A stretch of 64,000 nt of DNA, taken from assembly GCF_006542355.1 (NCBI RefSeq), contig NZ_CP038141.1:1243501-1307500 (forward strand), written 5' to 3'. The DNA comes from Swingsia samuiensis (GTDB lineage: Bacteria > Pseudomonadota > Alphaproteobacteria > Acetobacterales > Acetobacteraceae). This document shows positions 53,878-62,876 of this stretch, piece after piece (position 1 is the stretch's first letter; every line of letters starts with the position of its first letter). Position numbers and translations under genes: made by a program. A model generated the notes under the pieces. That model made no database searches. It saw nothing but the letters and a program-made list of their open reading frames with translations, and was not told the DNA's origin.

Positions 53878-54789
53878 ATGAATTGGGCCCAACGTCTTGT
53901 AAGAATTATTCTTACATCTATTGTTTTGCTACTGGCCGTTGGTCTTGGTTTGACGCTTTGGGATATTTATGTTCTGGCTCCATGGACACGCGATGGCCGC
54001 GTGCGGGTATACGTCGTAGATAATGCCCCAGAAGTGTCGGGAACAGTTGTTTCTGTGCCTGTTGTTGATAATCAGTTTGTACATAAAGGGGATCCATTAT
54101 TTGTATTGGATCCTGTACGTTTCCGATTGGATATTGATGCCGCGCGTGCGCGTTTGGCTGGTTTTGAAGAAGATTTGAAATTAAAAAAATCTGATGCCCA
54201 TCGACGCATGGGGCTCGGTGGTATCGTTTCTGCTGAAGAGCAGGAAGATTTTAATTCTAATGTTGAAACGCAAAGAGCCAAAGTAAATGCAGCAAAAGCT
54301 GAACTGAATACAGCACGGCTCAATTTGCAACGCTCGACGGTTTATTCTCCTGTGGATGGATACGTTACAAATCTCAATTTAAGGGTGGGTGATTATGCTC
54401 ACGCCGGCCAGCCAGGCATGGCTGTAATTGATGCTCATAGTTATTGGTTAAATGGTTATTTTGAAGAAACCAAAATGAGTGGCGTTCATATTGGGGACAA
54501 GGCCCGTGTGAAGCTGATGGGGTACAAGCAAATTATTCCCGCACATGTTGTGAGTATAGGCCGCGGTATTAATGATCAGAACGGCGTGTCAGACCGGTTG
54601 GGCCTTCCTGATGTTAATCCTATTTTTACATGGGTGCGATTAGCGCAGCGTATTCCGGTGCGTTTAGAGTTTGATTATGTTCCACCAGAAATAACTTTGG
54701 CAGCAGGAATGACGGCAACCGTTACAATCGGGGATGAGAGCCCGGGGGCGCGGGGTAAGTTAACGACGTGGCTACAGAATCATTTATAA
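53878..54789 (+). CDS. HlyD/AaeA-type efflux adaptor
   Basis: 303 residues from ATG 53878, preceded by GAGGCGGG. One N-terminal membrane segment (about 10-32) and the motif APWTRDGRVR typical of AaeA-like adaptors, then a biotinyl-lipoyl domain, helical hairpin (about 85-150) and beta-barrel (HSYWLNGYFEETKM). It should bridge an inner-membrane permease and the outer-membrane factor encoded next. The usual FUSC permease (AaeB) is not in the window. Confidence 0.9.
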   Translation: MNWAQRLVRIILTSIVLLLAVGLGLTLWDIYVLAPWTRDGRVRVYVVDNAPEVSGTVVSVPVVDNQFVHKGDPLFVLDPVRFRLDIDAARARLAGFEEDLKLKKSDAHRRMGLGGIVSAEEQEDFNSNVETQRAKVNAAKAELNTARLNLQRSTVYSPVDGYVTNLNLRVGDYAHAGQPGMAVIDAHSYWLNGYFEETKMSGVHIGDKARVKLMGYKQIIPAHVVSIGRGINDQNGVSDRLGLPDVNPIFTWVRLAQRIPVRLEFDYVPPEITLAAGMTATVTIGDESPGARGKLTTWLQNHL

Positions 54790-54790
54790 A

Positions 54791-56296
54791 ATGTTACGAA
54801 ATCTTTTTAAACTTACGCTCTGTAGTGGTTTACTTTTAAGTGCCTGCACTGTCGGGCCTAATTTTAAGCCCGACAAGATGAAAATTCCCGATTCTTTTGT
54901 TGAACAGCCTCAGGTTGCAACTCTTCAAGAGGTGCAAAAAACAGAGGCTGATATGAAAGATTGGTGGGCGCAGTTCCATGATCCTATGCTCAATCAGCTT
55001 ATTGAGGAAGCGATAAAGGGGAATTACGACCTACAAATTGCATCCCAGCATATTATTGCAGAGCGTGCTGTTCGGCGGCAGGCACAAGCGGCATGGTATC
55101 CGCAACTTGACGCAGCAATGGGCGGGGGGGACGATCGTTATTCTATTAATGTTGATAATTGGCCTATACGCCCCGGAAACCCATCGAATCATCCAGAAGC
55201 ATCGGTTCTAACATATGGAGCGCGAGCAAGCTGGGAAATTGATTTGTTTGGGCATATCTCGCGTCAAGTAGAAGAGCGTAAGCGCATTGTTGAAGAATCT
55301 ATTGAGAGTAGAAGGGCGGTTCTTCTTTCATTACTTTCTGAAGTAGCGGCAGATTATATTACTTTAAGGGGTGTTCAGGAGCGTTTAACAGTTACAGAGC
55401 AAAGTATTGATGTTGCGCAAAAATCTCGCCTTCTCACTGAAAAATTATATATTCATGGTCTAGGGAATACGCTTGCGGTTGCGCAGGCACAAACAGAAGA
55501 ACATTTGGAAAGGTCTCGTTTAGCGCCTCTTCATTCACAAGAAGAGCGGCTTATGCACGCTATTTCTGTTTTGTTGGGCCAAATGCCGGGACAGTTAGAG
55601 GAGGAACTTCAAGTTCGCCGGCCTCTACCTTCTTTACCGAGTTTCCCAACCACTTTGCCCTCAATTGTCTTGGCAAACCGTCCTGATATTCGTGCGGCAG
55701 AGGCTCAATATGCGGCTGATACAGCAGAAGTCGGGGTGGCCGTCTCTAACTTATATCCGAAGTTTTCTATTCCACTCACATTTAATCCAAATGCGTCCGC
55801 TTTGTATCAGGCTTTTCAAGTGGGGGGGATGAGCTGGAGTTTCATGATGATGGCCACTTTGCCCATCATTCATGGAGGGCGATATACAGCACAAATTGCT
55901 CAAGCCCGTGCGGAAGCTGAAGCGAGTCGGTTAGGGTATCGGAAGACGGTTTTGAAAGCGTTTCAAGAGGTTGAGGATGCTTTGGGCGATTGGCGGCATG
56001 ATGATGAGTTGGTTAAAGAGTTGGATCAGGCCGCTATTGATTCAGGCTTGGCACGAGATAGGGCAGCAAAATTATTTCAAGCTGGTCTTGCTGGATATCT
56101 GAATGTGTTAACGACGGAACAGACGGCATTATCTGCGAGGGACCAAGCTGTTGTGGGGCGTATAGCGCGATTGAGAAATGCGATATCACTTTATATCGCC
56201 ATGGGAGCAGGATGGCAGGGACGCCAATTAACAGATACGCGCTTACCTATTGAAGTAAAAAAGCAAAATGCCTTGGCCCGTGCTATTACTCGATAA
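54791..56296 (+). CDS. NodT-family outer-membrane efflux factor
   Basis: 501 residues, beginning one base after the adaptor stop. Lipobox LSAC (about residues 16-19), then TVGPNFKP, the family start. Two outer-membrane efflux repeats with SWEIDLFGHISRQVEERKR and RPDIRAAEAQYAADTAEVGVAVSNLYPKF. It would form the exit channel for the DUF1656/HlyD system. It is the second such factor in the window and is clearly different from that of the RND operon. Confidence 0.92.
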   Translation: MLRNLFKLTLCSGLLLSACTVGPNFKPDKMKIPDSFVEQPQVATLQEVQKTEADMKDWWAQFHDPMLNQLIEEAIKGNYDLQIASQHIIAERAVRRQAQAAWYPQLDAAMGGGDDRYSINVDNWPIRPGNPSNHPEASVLTYGARASWEIDLFGHISRQVEERKRIVEESIESRRAVLLSLLSEVAADYITLRGVQERLTVTEQSIDVAQKSRLLTEKLYIHGLGNTLAVAQAQTEEHLERSRLAPLHSQEERLMHAISVLLGQMPGQLEEELQVRRPLPSLPSFPTTLPSIVLANRPDIRAAEAQYAADTAEVGVAVSNLYPKFSIPLTFNPNASALYQAFQVGGMSWSFMMMATLPIIHGGRYTAQIAQARAEAEASRLGYRKTVLKAFQEVEDALGDWRHDDELVKELDQAAIDSGLARDRAAKLFQAGLAGYLNVLTTEQTALSARDQAVVGRIARLRNAISLYIAMGAGWQGRQLTDTRLPIEVKKQNALARAITR

Positions 56297-56411
56297 GTTA
56301 AAGTGCTTCGTGGCAGGAGTTTATTAATTTTGGTAAAAATAGTTTCATTAAGGTCATTGACCAAGATTAATTGACAGCACACATTTGTAAATAACTAAAG
56401 GATGTAAGTAT

Positions 56412-56573
56412 ATGCCACAAGATGGACACCCAGCAGAGGACTTCCTGAAACCGAAATTACAAAATCTTATAGAAGGTGCTGTAAAAGCTGGCTTTTCTAA
56501 AGATGTTATTTTGGCGGTTTTAATAGATCTTTTGGATGATGGTGATGTTGCAACGAATGCGGAGGTGAAATGA
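56412..56573 (+). CDS. 53-residue protein coupled to the DnaJ-like gene
   Basis: ATG 56412 to TGA 56573, with AAAGGA about ten bases upstream. The product begins MPQDGHPAEDFL and is hydrophilic and helical, with an amphipathic stretch (KAGFSKDVILAVLIDLLDD). Its stop overlaps the ATG of the DnaJ-type gene (ATGA), the mark of translational coupling. I know no family for it. Supporting evidence is the ribosome-binding site, the coupling and protein-like composition; it might be a small partner of the co-chaperone. Confidence 0.7.
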   Translation: MPQDGHPAEDFLKPKLQNLIEGAVKAGFSKDVILAVLIDLLDDGDVATNAEVK

Positions 56574-57502
56574 AAGATCCTTATTCCGTACTTGGAGTTT
56601 CAAAAAACGCAACGGATAAAGAAATTCGGAGTGCCTATCGTAAATTAGCTAAAAAATATCACCCTGATCATAATCCTGACAGCAAGGAAGCTGAAGAACA
56701 GTTTAAAGCTGTGGGTCAAGCCTATAATATTATTGGTGATAAGGAAAAACGCGCACGTTTTGATCGTGGTGAGATCGATGGCGAAGGCCAGGAGCGTGGT
56801 CCTTTTGGAGGCGGCGGCTTTGGCGGTGGTGGCTTTGGCGGTGGTGGCTTTGGAGGCGGCGCTGGTGCACATGGCTTCCAAGGCAATTTTAGCCAAGAAG
56901 ACTTGGGTGCGTTTTTCTCGGATATGTTTGGCGGTGGTGGTTTTAGTGGAGACTTCCGTCCAGGCGGTGCTGGTGGACGTCGTGCTGCTAAGGGGGCGGA
57001 CCGACGGTATTCCGTAACTATTCCCTTTGTGCAGGCTATTTTAGGGACTTCTTTAGAGCTTAATCTTGGAGAAGGTAACCATACAGAGGTCCGTATTCCA
57101 GCTGGGGTAGAGGATGGTCAAACTCTACGTGTTCGCGGCAAAGGAGCGCCGGGTCGGCCGGGTATGGATGGACAGCCCGGTGTTGCGGGTGATGCCCTGA
57201 TTACGGTTTCGGTTACCCCAGATAAGCGTTATGTCCGTGAAGGCCGCAATGTGCGGATGACGCAGAATATTGATTTAAAAATTGCCGTTTTGGGTGGGAA
57301 AGTAACGGTTCAAACTCCGAGAGGGGATGTTGCAGTAAAAGTCCCTAAACACTCAGATAGCGGTAAGGTCTTACGGCTGGGAGGCCGTGGCGTTGGTGCA
57401 AATAAAAAAGAAGAAGCTGGAGATTTGCTCGTAACGCTTCAAATTCAGTTAGGGCACGTTACGCCAGAGCTTGAGGCTTTTTTTGAGAAACAGGAGAGCT
57501 AA
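56570..57502 (+). CDS. Type-B DnaJ co-chaperone (CbpA-like)
   Basis: 310 residues. J domain (1-66) with the HPD motif in KKYHPDHN, which stimulates DnaK. A Gly/Phe linker (about 76-135) contains four FGGGG-type units. Two C-terminal substrate-binding domains follow (about 140-305), with no CxxCxGxG zinc finger, so it is type B like CbpA rather than DnaJ itself. No dnaK is adjacent. It overlaps the small upstream gene and is followed by a small membrane protein gene. Confidence 0.92.
   Translation: MKDPYSVLGVSKNATDKEIRSAYRKLAKKYHPDHNPDSKEAEEQFKAVGQAYNIIGDKEKRARFDRGEIDGEGQERGPFGGGGFGGGGFGGGGFGGGAGAHGFQGNFSQEDLGAFFSDMFGGGGFSGDFRPGGAGGRRAAKGADRRYSVTIPFVQAILGTSLELNLGEGNHTEVRIPAGVEDGQTLRVRGKGAPGRPGMDGQPGVAGDALITVSVTPDKRYVREGRNVRMTQNIDLKIAVLGGKVTVQTPRGDVAVKVPKHSDSGKVLRLGGRGVGANKKEEAGDLLVTLQIQLGHVTPELEAFFEKQES
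56804..56863 (+). repeat. Four 15-bp in-frame repeats in the DnaJ-like gene
   Basis: Four consecutive 15-bp units of the form TTTGGNGGNGGNGGN encode FGGGG, FGGGG, FGGGG and FGGGA. The second and third units are identical. They expand the Gly/Phe linker and could vary in number by slippage without shifting the frame. Confidence 0.85.
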
Positions 57503-57504
57503 TC

Positions 57505-57696
57505 ATGGGTATGGCCAGACGTGTGAAAGCATATATTCCACACTGGCCATGGCATGAAATATTTGGTTTTTGTGTTGCTATTCTGTTTGTCGTTATTCTG
57601 TCTGTTATTGGCATAAAGGCTTTAATTCTCGCTGGTAAAGCGCATTTGCCGCAAAAAGAGCTATCATCATTGTTACAGATTTTGCATGCCCTTTAA
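57505..57696 (+). CDS. Small single-pass membrane protein, unknown
   Basis: 63 residues beginning two bases after the DnaJ-like gene stop. Basic N-terminus, one hydrophobic segment (about 20-43) and a short polar tail. Its 3' end overlaps the start of the peptide transporter gene by 11 bases, which suggests co-transcription. No family recognised. Confidence 0.65.
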   Translation: MGMARRVKAYIPHWPWHEIFGFCVAILFVVILSVIGIKALILAGKAHLPQKELSSLLQILHAL

Positions 57697-59182
57697 TCCA
57701 TCCCCCCCCTCTGTTCCTGTAGTAGGCGTAAAAAGACGTAAAGCTTTTGCAGTGGTGTTAGCCATCGAACTATGGGAGCGGTTCGGGTATTACGGAATGC
57801 AGGCCGTCCTGACGCTGTTTATGATTCAGCAACTGCATATGGCAGATTCTGCGGCTAATTTGATGTTGGGTGCATTTGCTGTTTTAACATATACATCGCC
57901 AGTAATCGGTGGGTTACTTGGTGATCGTGTTATTGGAACGCGGCGCACGATGGTGAGTGGCGCTGTATTGCTTGCCATTGGTTATGCACTCTTATCCATT
58001 TCATTGCATTCGCAATCATTATTACTCTTTGCTATGGCATTGATTGCAACAGGGAACGGACTGTTTAAACCGAATGCAGGCAATCTTGTAAGGCGTATCT
58101 ACGAGGGTGATAATGCGGCTTTAGACGCAGCTTTTACTCTGTACTATATGGCTGTTAATGTTGGCTCGACTGTCTCGATGTTATTAACACCATGGTTGCA
58201 GCTTCGTTATGGTGCGTCTGTTGCTTTTGCAACGAGTTCTATAGGGCTAGTTGTTGGCTTAATTTACTATGTATTAAAATCACATAGGCTAAATTATATT
58301 TCCAGTGCTTTAGAACGAAGACCTATTTCTTTAGGGCGTATTGGACTGATCTGTTTAGGGCTTTTGTTCCTAACCTGTTTAAATGCACTGGTTTTAGGGA
58401 GTAATGGATTAGCGAAGATTTGTATTTTTGTCTCTGGTCTGTCTTTAATATTTTCGTGGATTTTTTTGTATTTTCGTTCTGAGGAAAAAGAACGGGCAGG
58501 CTTACTTCTGACGTACTTATTATGCCTGCAGGGGACTATTTATCTAGTATTTTATCAGCAAATGATCACATCGCTGACCCTATTTGCGCTGCGTGATGTG
58601 GATGGTGATTTTAGAATAGGTGGCTTCACGTTATGGCACTTGTCTGCCGGCCAGTTTCAAGCCCTTAATCCAATTTGGATTATGGTTCTGAGCCCTCTAT
58701 TAGCAAAGCTATATAATAAACAAGGCCGTAATGGCACGGATTTTTCATTAGCCCGTAAGATGTTGATTGGGTATGTCTGTGTTGCATGTTCATTTGCAAT
58801 CTGGTGGTGGGCTGCTGCAACAACTCATGATTTGGTTTCTTCATGGGTTATGCTGGTAGGATATGGTTTTTTATCCTTTGCTGAGCTTTTAACGAACGGC
58901 TTGGGTTTAGCGATAGTCGCACGTTATACTCCAGCTCGTTTGAGTGGCTTTATGATGGGTGCACTTTACCTGCTTTGGGGTATTGCGATGTATACAGGAA
59001 GTATTATCGCCAATCATGCGGCTATGACCAATGATGCGTCTCTTTCTATAGGCCGGGCGCTTTATACAGGTCTTTTTCGTGGCTTGTGTGAAGCAGCAGT
59101 CGGTATTGTGTTTGTTCTTTTATGCTTAGAGCCTTTAACGCGGCGCTGGGATCGTTTGCATACGATGTTATCTAAAAGTTAA
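57686..59182 (+). CDS. POT-family proton-coupled peptide transporter
   Basis: 498 residues, about twelve to fourteen membrane segments. The proton-binding ExxER motif is present in ELWERFGYYGM (about 27-37), followed by GGLLGDRVIGTRR and the family signature FKPNAGNLV (about 128-136) and FTLYYMAVNVGS. POT transporters import di- and tripeptides with protons. Conserved residues look intact. It follows the small membrane protein gene with overlap. Confidence 0.92.
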   Translation: MPFNPSPPSVPVVGVKRRKAFAVVLAIELWERFGYYGMQAVLTLFMIQQLHMADSAANLMLGAFAVLTYTSPVIGGLLGDRVIGTRRTMVSGAVLLAIGYALLSISLHSQSLLLFAMALIATGNGLFKPNAGNLVRRIYEGDNAALDAAFTLYYMAVNVGSTVSMLLTPWLQLRYGASVAFATSSIGLVVGLIYYVLKSHRLNYISSALERRPISLGRIGLICLGLLFLTCLNALVLGSNGLAKICIFVSGLSLIFSWIFLYFRSEEKERAGLLLTYLLCLQGTIYLVFYQQMITSLTLFALRDVDGDFRIGGFTLWHLSAGQFQALNPIWIMVLSPLLAKLYNKQGRNGTDFSLARKMLIGYVCVACSFAIWWWAAATTHDLVSSWVMLVGYGFLSFAELLTNGLGLAIVARYTPARLSGFMMGALYLLWGIAMYTGSIIANHAAMTNDASLSIGRALYTGLFRGLCEAAVGIVFVLLCLEPLTRRWDRLHTMLSKS

Positions 59183-59381
59183 GTGGGCTATGAAGTGTGT
59201 CCTTTTGGTAATAAATTGGACAGGAAAATCGCGAAAAAGAGATAATTTGTTGTAAAATTCCTCTAGTTTATATTAGAAAATATCCATCTTTCTTACGGTC
59301 TCAGTTGGGAATGAAAGCGTTCCTTGATTGAGAAAATTTAATGAATTATAACGATGATGAGCCTAGAGGATAAAAATATTC

Positions 59382-61058
59382 ATGCCGAAATTGAATAGTG
59401 CCGGGCTAAAGTTACTTAGCATTCTCCTTATGAGTACGACACTTTCTGAAGGTCATCATGCATATGCTCAAGTTTTGTCGGGAGCGCAGGATTCTTCTTC
59501 TGGGCAGAATGCATCTATGTATAAACAATACATGGACCGGTTGCCGATAGGGAACCGTCAGTCAGGTGTCCGTTTAAAGCCGCTGCAAGGCGAAACGTTT
59601 GAAGCTGAAAAAATAAAGGCGATGGATGATGCTGAATATCATCTTTACGAACGCAAATTATACACGGTCGGAAGCCCGGTTATTCGGACACAGTCTCAGC
59701 CTGATGTGCTAGGCGTTGTTAAAAAAAATCAAGCTCAACAAGCAAGCCTCATTTCAGATACAACCGAAAAACACTTCTTTCCTGCAAGTTTTCATGACTG
59801 GCTCACTCAAAGCACCATGACAGGAGATTGGGGTGGTTTGAGAACACGTCTGACAGATATGGGTATTAATATTGGTGGACGTTTCTTGCAGGATACCTCA
59901 GGAAATCCGCGGGGCGGAAAAGCAAAAACGACGCGTTATGCTGATGAATTTGGTTTGAACATTGATTTTGATTTGAAAAAACTAACCGGTTATAAAATTG
60001 GTTATATCCATTTCTCTAGTACATCCCGTCAGGGACTGGGTATTGGAGCTAAGTTACCTGCTCTTGATAGCCCTCAGGAAATCTTTGGTTCAGGTGAGAC
60101 GGTGCGTTTGACACGTCTTTCTTGGGAAATGAAGTGGAACCAATACGTTGCAACCGAGGTTGGTGAAATCAATACAGAAAATGATTTTGAACAAGGATCA
60201 ACCTACTGGGGAATGAACGCGTACTGTCAATTCCAGTCTAACGCCATTTGCGGTATGCCCCAATCAATCGCGATGAACTCAGGGTATGGATATTATCCAA
60301 CGGCTCACCCTGGAGCATGGGTAAAGTTTTACCCTGCCGGGAATGATCATTATCTGGTTCAGTTTGGTGTTTACTCGGTCGATCCTACAATTTCCAACAC
60401 GCATAATGGTTGGAAAATGAATCTTCACGGCACAACGGGAACATATCTTCCATTCCAGTTAGGCTGGCACCAAGGCGGCGCGAATGACTATAGCGGTCCT
60501 TTGCAGACGAATATTAAGGTTGGTGGATATTGGGACACGTCAGAAGTTAAAGATGTTTATTCCCAGTTAGGGACGTTCGAAGTTCCTCAGCAATATTTGG
60601 TGTCGGCTCCATCTCAAAAAGTAAGAGGCCGTTTTGGTGGATGGGTTCAGGCTGATCGCATGTTAGAACGCGATAAGAGAGATCCAAGCCGTGGAACTTC
60701 TGTTTTTGGTTCTTTTACGTGGGGAGACCCACGTACGTCTGTCGCTCCGTATTTTATTACTTGGGGGGTAACGCGGAAGGGGACTTTTGCGTCCCGTCCT
60801 AATGATACTTTTAGTATTGGTATGAAAATGTTGTGGGTGAATCCAAAGTTAACCATTTGGGCACGCCAAATGCAGGAGGCCGGTGCAAAAGGTCTTTACA
60901 AACCTTCAGGAGAGCATGCGCTGGAAATGAATTATGGTTGGCGTCCTACTCCATGGCTGATGGTTAGACCTGGGGTGCAGTATATTTGGAATACTGGGGG
61001 AACCAAAAAATATAATAACCCTGTGATATTAGATTTAGAAACAGGGATTACGTTCTAA
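59382..61058 (+). CDS. OprB-family carbohydrate-selective porin, first
   Basis: 558 residues. Signal peptide ending near residue 29 (HAYA). An N-terminal extension of about 115 residues precedes the OprB barrel, which begins with GDWGGLRTRLTDMGI (about 147). WEMKWNQYVATEVGEIN and a C-terminal aromatic residue (LDLETGITF) fit an outer-membrane barrel. OprB porins allow sugar diffusion across the outer membrane. Not operonic; converges with a second OprB gene. The 199-bp upstream gap includes a loose palindrome, GGAATGAAAGCGTTCC, of LacI-operator look. Confidence 0.9.
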   Translation: MPKLNSAGLKLLSILLMSTTLSEGHHAYAQVLSGAQDSSSGQNASMYKQYMDRLPIGNRQSGVRLKPLQGETFEAEKIKAMDDAEYHLYERKLYTVGSPVIRTQSQPDVLGVVKKNQAQQASLISDTTEKHFFPASFHDWLTQSTMTGDWGGLRTRLTDMGINIGGRFLQDTSGNPRGGKAKTTRYADEFGLNIDFDLKKLTGYKIGYIHFSSTSRQGLGIGAKLPALDSPQEIFGSGETVRLTRLSWEMKWNQYVATEVGEINTENDFEQGSTYWGMNAYCQFQSNAICGMPQSIAMNSGYGYYPTAHPGAWVKFYPAGNDHYLVQFGVYSVDPTISNTHNGWKMNLHGTTGTYLPFQLGWHQGGANDYSGPLQTNIKVGGYWDTSEVKDVYSQLGTFEVPQQYLVSAPSQKVRGRFGGWVQADRMLERDKRDPSRGTSVFGSFTWGDPRTSVAPYFITWGVTRKGTFASRPNDTFSIGMKMLWVNPKLTIWARQMQEAGAKGLYKPSGEHALEMNYGWRPTPWLMVRPGVQYIWNTGGTKKYNNPVILDLETGITF

Positions 61059-61079
61059 TCCGGTAGATATAAAGGTAAT

Positions 61080-61110
61080 AAAAAAGGCGGCATATAAGCC
61101 GCCTTTTTTA
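61080..61110. terminator. Bidirectional terminator between the two porin genes
   Basis: Preceded by AAAAA, GGCGGC (61086-61091), loop ATATAA and GCCGCC (61098-61103) are followed by six T. The symmetrical A and T tracts serve both strands, ending the two convergent porin genes. Confidence 0.95.
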
Positions 61111-61128
61111 TTAGGAAGAATAATAAAC

Positions 61129-62727
61129 TTAAAGAACGACAGACAACTGAACGCCAAGAACAGCGGCATCTTTAAATGTTGTGGTTGCGCTTGGACGTTG
61201 GATATATTGAAAGTCTGGTTGAATATTCAACGCACGGGCTACATGGGCGCTATAGAAAAGCTCGTAAACGTTCTCGTGGCTCTGCACACCGTATACGCTA
61301 CCCCATTGGTTGTTTTGGAAGGGGAGATGAAGAGCAAGAGAAGATTCTTGTTGAAGAGCAGCGGTTCGGCTCATATCGAAATGTTGCCACATCATACCAA
61401 CTGTATCGAGGGGGCGTCCCCAATCGGTACCCGTATCAAGTAAGCCAACCCACGTGTGATCTCGCATCGCAACGGTTTTTCCGTCGCTATACATGGCTCC
61501 AGCAAGGGCAATGAGACCGTTTGTATCTCCTGCACCATGACGCCAGATCATTTGGTCCATAATGAGCCAAGTACTATTCATTCCTGCTTGATAACGCTGT
61601 GCAAGGCCTGTTGCTTGCCAAGAGTTGCCGTTAATATCTTCGTAAAGGTTGGGATAGCTGGAATTGTCGTAGGAATAGCCTAATTTGTAATGGCCAATAA
61701 GTTTCTTTTTCCCAAAAGAAGGGATCCAGCCAATTTCTACCGGAGTAGAAAACTTGCCAAGGCCAGATTGCGCCCATGACCATCCTGAAATGCCACCAGT
61801 ATATTCATGAGGGCTTACTGCAAAAAGACCACTCATAATGTAAGTATTATGGGTAGGCATAACACGCGCAACGGCGCCCAAGTTACCAGAAGGCCAGTCT
61901 TTATTTCCTGAAGTGTATTTATTGGGAGCAGGGTTTCCGCAAATAGCCACGTTCATAAAGTCACAGAACATGGGGGAGGAGGCAAAGAACGTTCCAACAG
62001 GGATCCAGCCTGCGTTAAGATCTAGTCGATTATGGAAAAAACTTTTTTCAGCATACATGGCGACAAGATGGGCAATGACGTTGCCTCGGGCACCATAAAT
62101 TTCTTGTGTGGCGGCAAGAGAGTCCCCAAATTGTTGAGAAACGCTCCGTCCATGCCCGTTAACGATAATCGTGTGGGTCCAGAAATCCTTAATACCAGCC
62201 AATTTATTCCAGTCGAGATCAAGCTCTAACCCAACTTGCCCGGTATTCGTATAAGTCCGTTGTCTGCCGCCTGTAATATTTCCAGCAAATTCTTCGTTAA
62301 TCGAAAGGAGTAATTGTATGCCGTGTTTCATAAGCCACGGTTGAACGCCTCCCCAGTTTCCAAAGAAATGTTGAGATTCCAGAGAGGGAGCCGCGGTGGT
62401 TTGATCGAGCAGCTTATCTGTAGAGGCGGAACTATGTACTGAGTTAATATTATTAATAGCAATGGGTGTAGGCGCAGCAATCAGGTGAGCAGGAGTATGC
62501 CTCACAAGAGGAGACGATAAAGAGCGTGATTTAATATGGTGGATTAAAGGTTGATGATTAATTGGATGAGAATAAGTCCGTGTAGGTGTTTTGATTTTGG
62601 AGTGGGGCGTAGAATGCGGAGAAGTACGGATTGTTGCTCCATAAGCATAACTTGAAGAAAGAACGGACGCATAGAGGAGACTTAAGATAGCTTTGCGCAA
62701 GTTTTTATTTTTGAGCCTGTGTGTCAT
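61129..62727 (-). CDS. OprB-family carbohydrate-selective porin, second
   Basis: 532 residues. Signal peptide (1-30, ending AYG) and a His/Ser/Pro/Thr-rich linker (about 32-115) before the barrel, which starts at FFGNWGGVQPWLMKHGI (about 117). The conserved middle part RLDLNAGWIPVGTFFASSPMFCDFMNVAICGNP marks the OprB family. Outer membrane. It differs clearly from its convergent neighbour, so the pair looks like an old duplication or separate acquisition. A 149-bp A+T-rich upstream gap contains no other gene. Confidence 0.9.
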   Translation of the reverse strand: MTHRLKNKNLRKAILSLLYASVLSSSYAYGATIRTSPHSTPHSKIKTPTRTYSHPINHQPLIHHIKSRSLSSPLVRHTPAHLIAAPTPIAINNINSVHSSASTDKLLDQTTAAPSLESQHFFGNWGGVQPWLMKHGIQLLLSINEEFAGNITGGRQRTYTNTGQVGLELDLDWNKLAGIKDFWTHTIIVNGHGRSVSQQFGDSLAATQEIYGARGNVIAHLVAMYAEKSFFHNRLDLNAGWIPVGTFFASSPMFCDFMNVAICGNPAPNKYTSGNKDWPSGNLGAVARVMPTHNTYIMSGLFAVSPHEYTGGISGWSWAQSGLGKFSTPVEIGWIPSFGKKKLIGHYKLGYSYDNSSYPNLYEDINGNSWQATGLAQRYQAGMNSTWLIMDQMIWRHGAGDTNGLIALAGAMYSDGKTVAMRDHTWVGLLDTGTDWGRPLDTVGMMWQHFDMSRTAALQQESSLALHLPFQNNQWGSVYGVQSHENVYELFYSAHVARALNIQPDFQYIQRPSATTTFKDAAVLGVQLSVVL

Positions 62728-62876
62728 TGAGGAACTGAACCATGGGATTTTATGAGAGATATTAACGAAGTTGGTTGTTTTTATTTTATAAAATCAGGAT
62801 AAAAATGGGAAGTAATAAATTTCAGAAAGTTAATATTTTGGAAATATATAAATAATAATGAACGCAGGGGTTTAAT

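Noticed and set aside
59305-59325. LacI-type operator upstream of the first OprB gene
   Set aside because: GGAATGAAAGCGTTCC is only partly symmetrical and no LacI-family gene is in the window; noted in the porin entry but not listed as a site.
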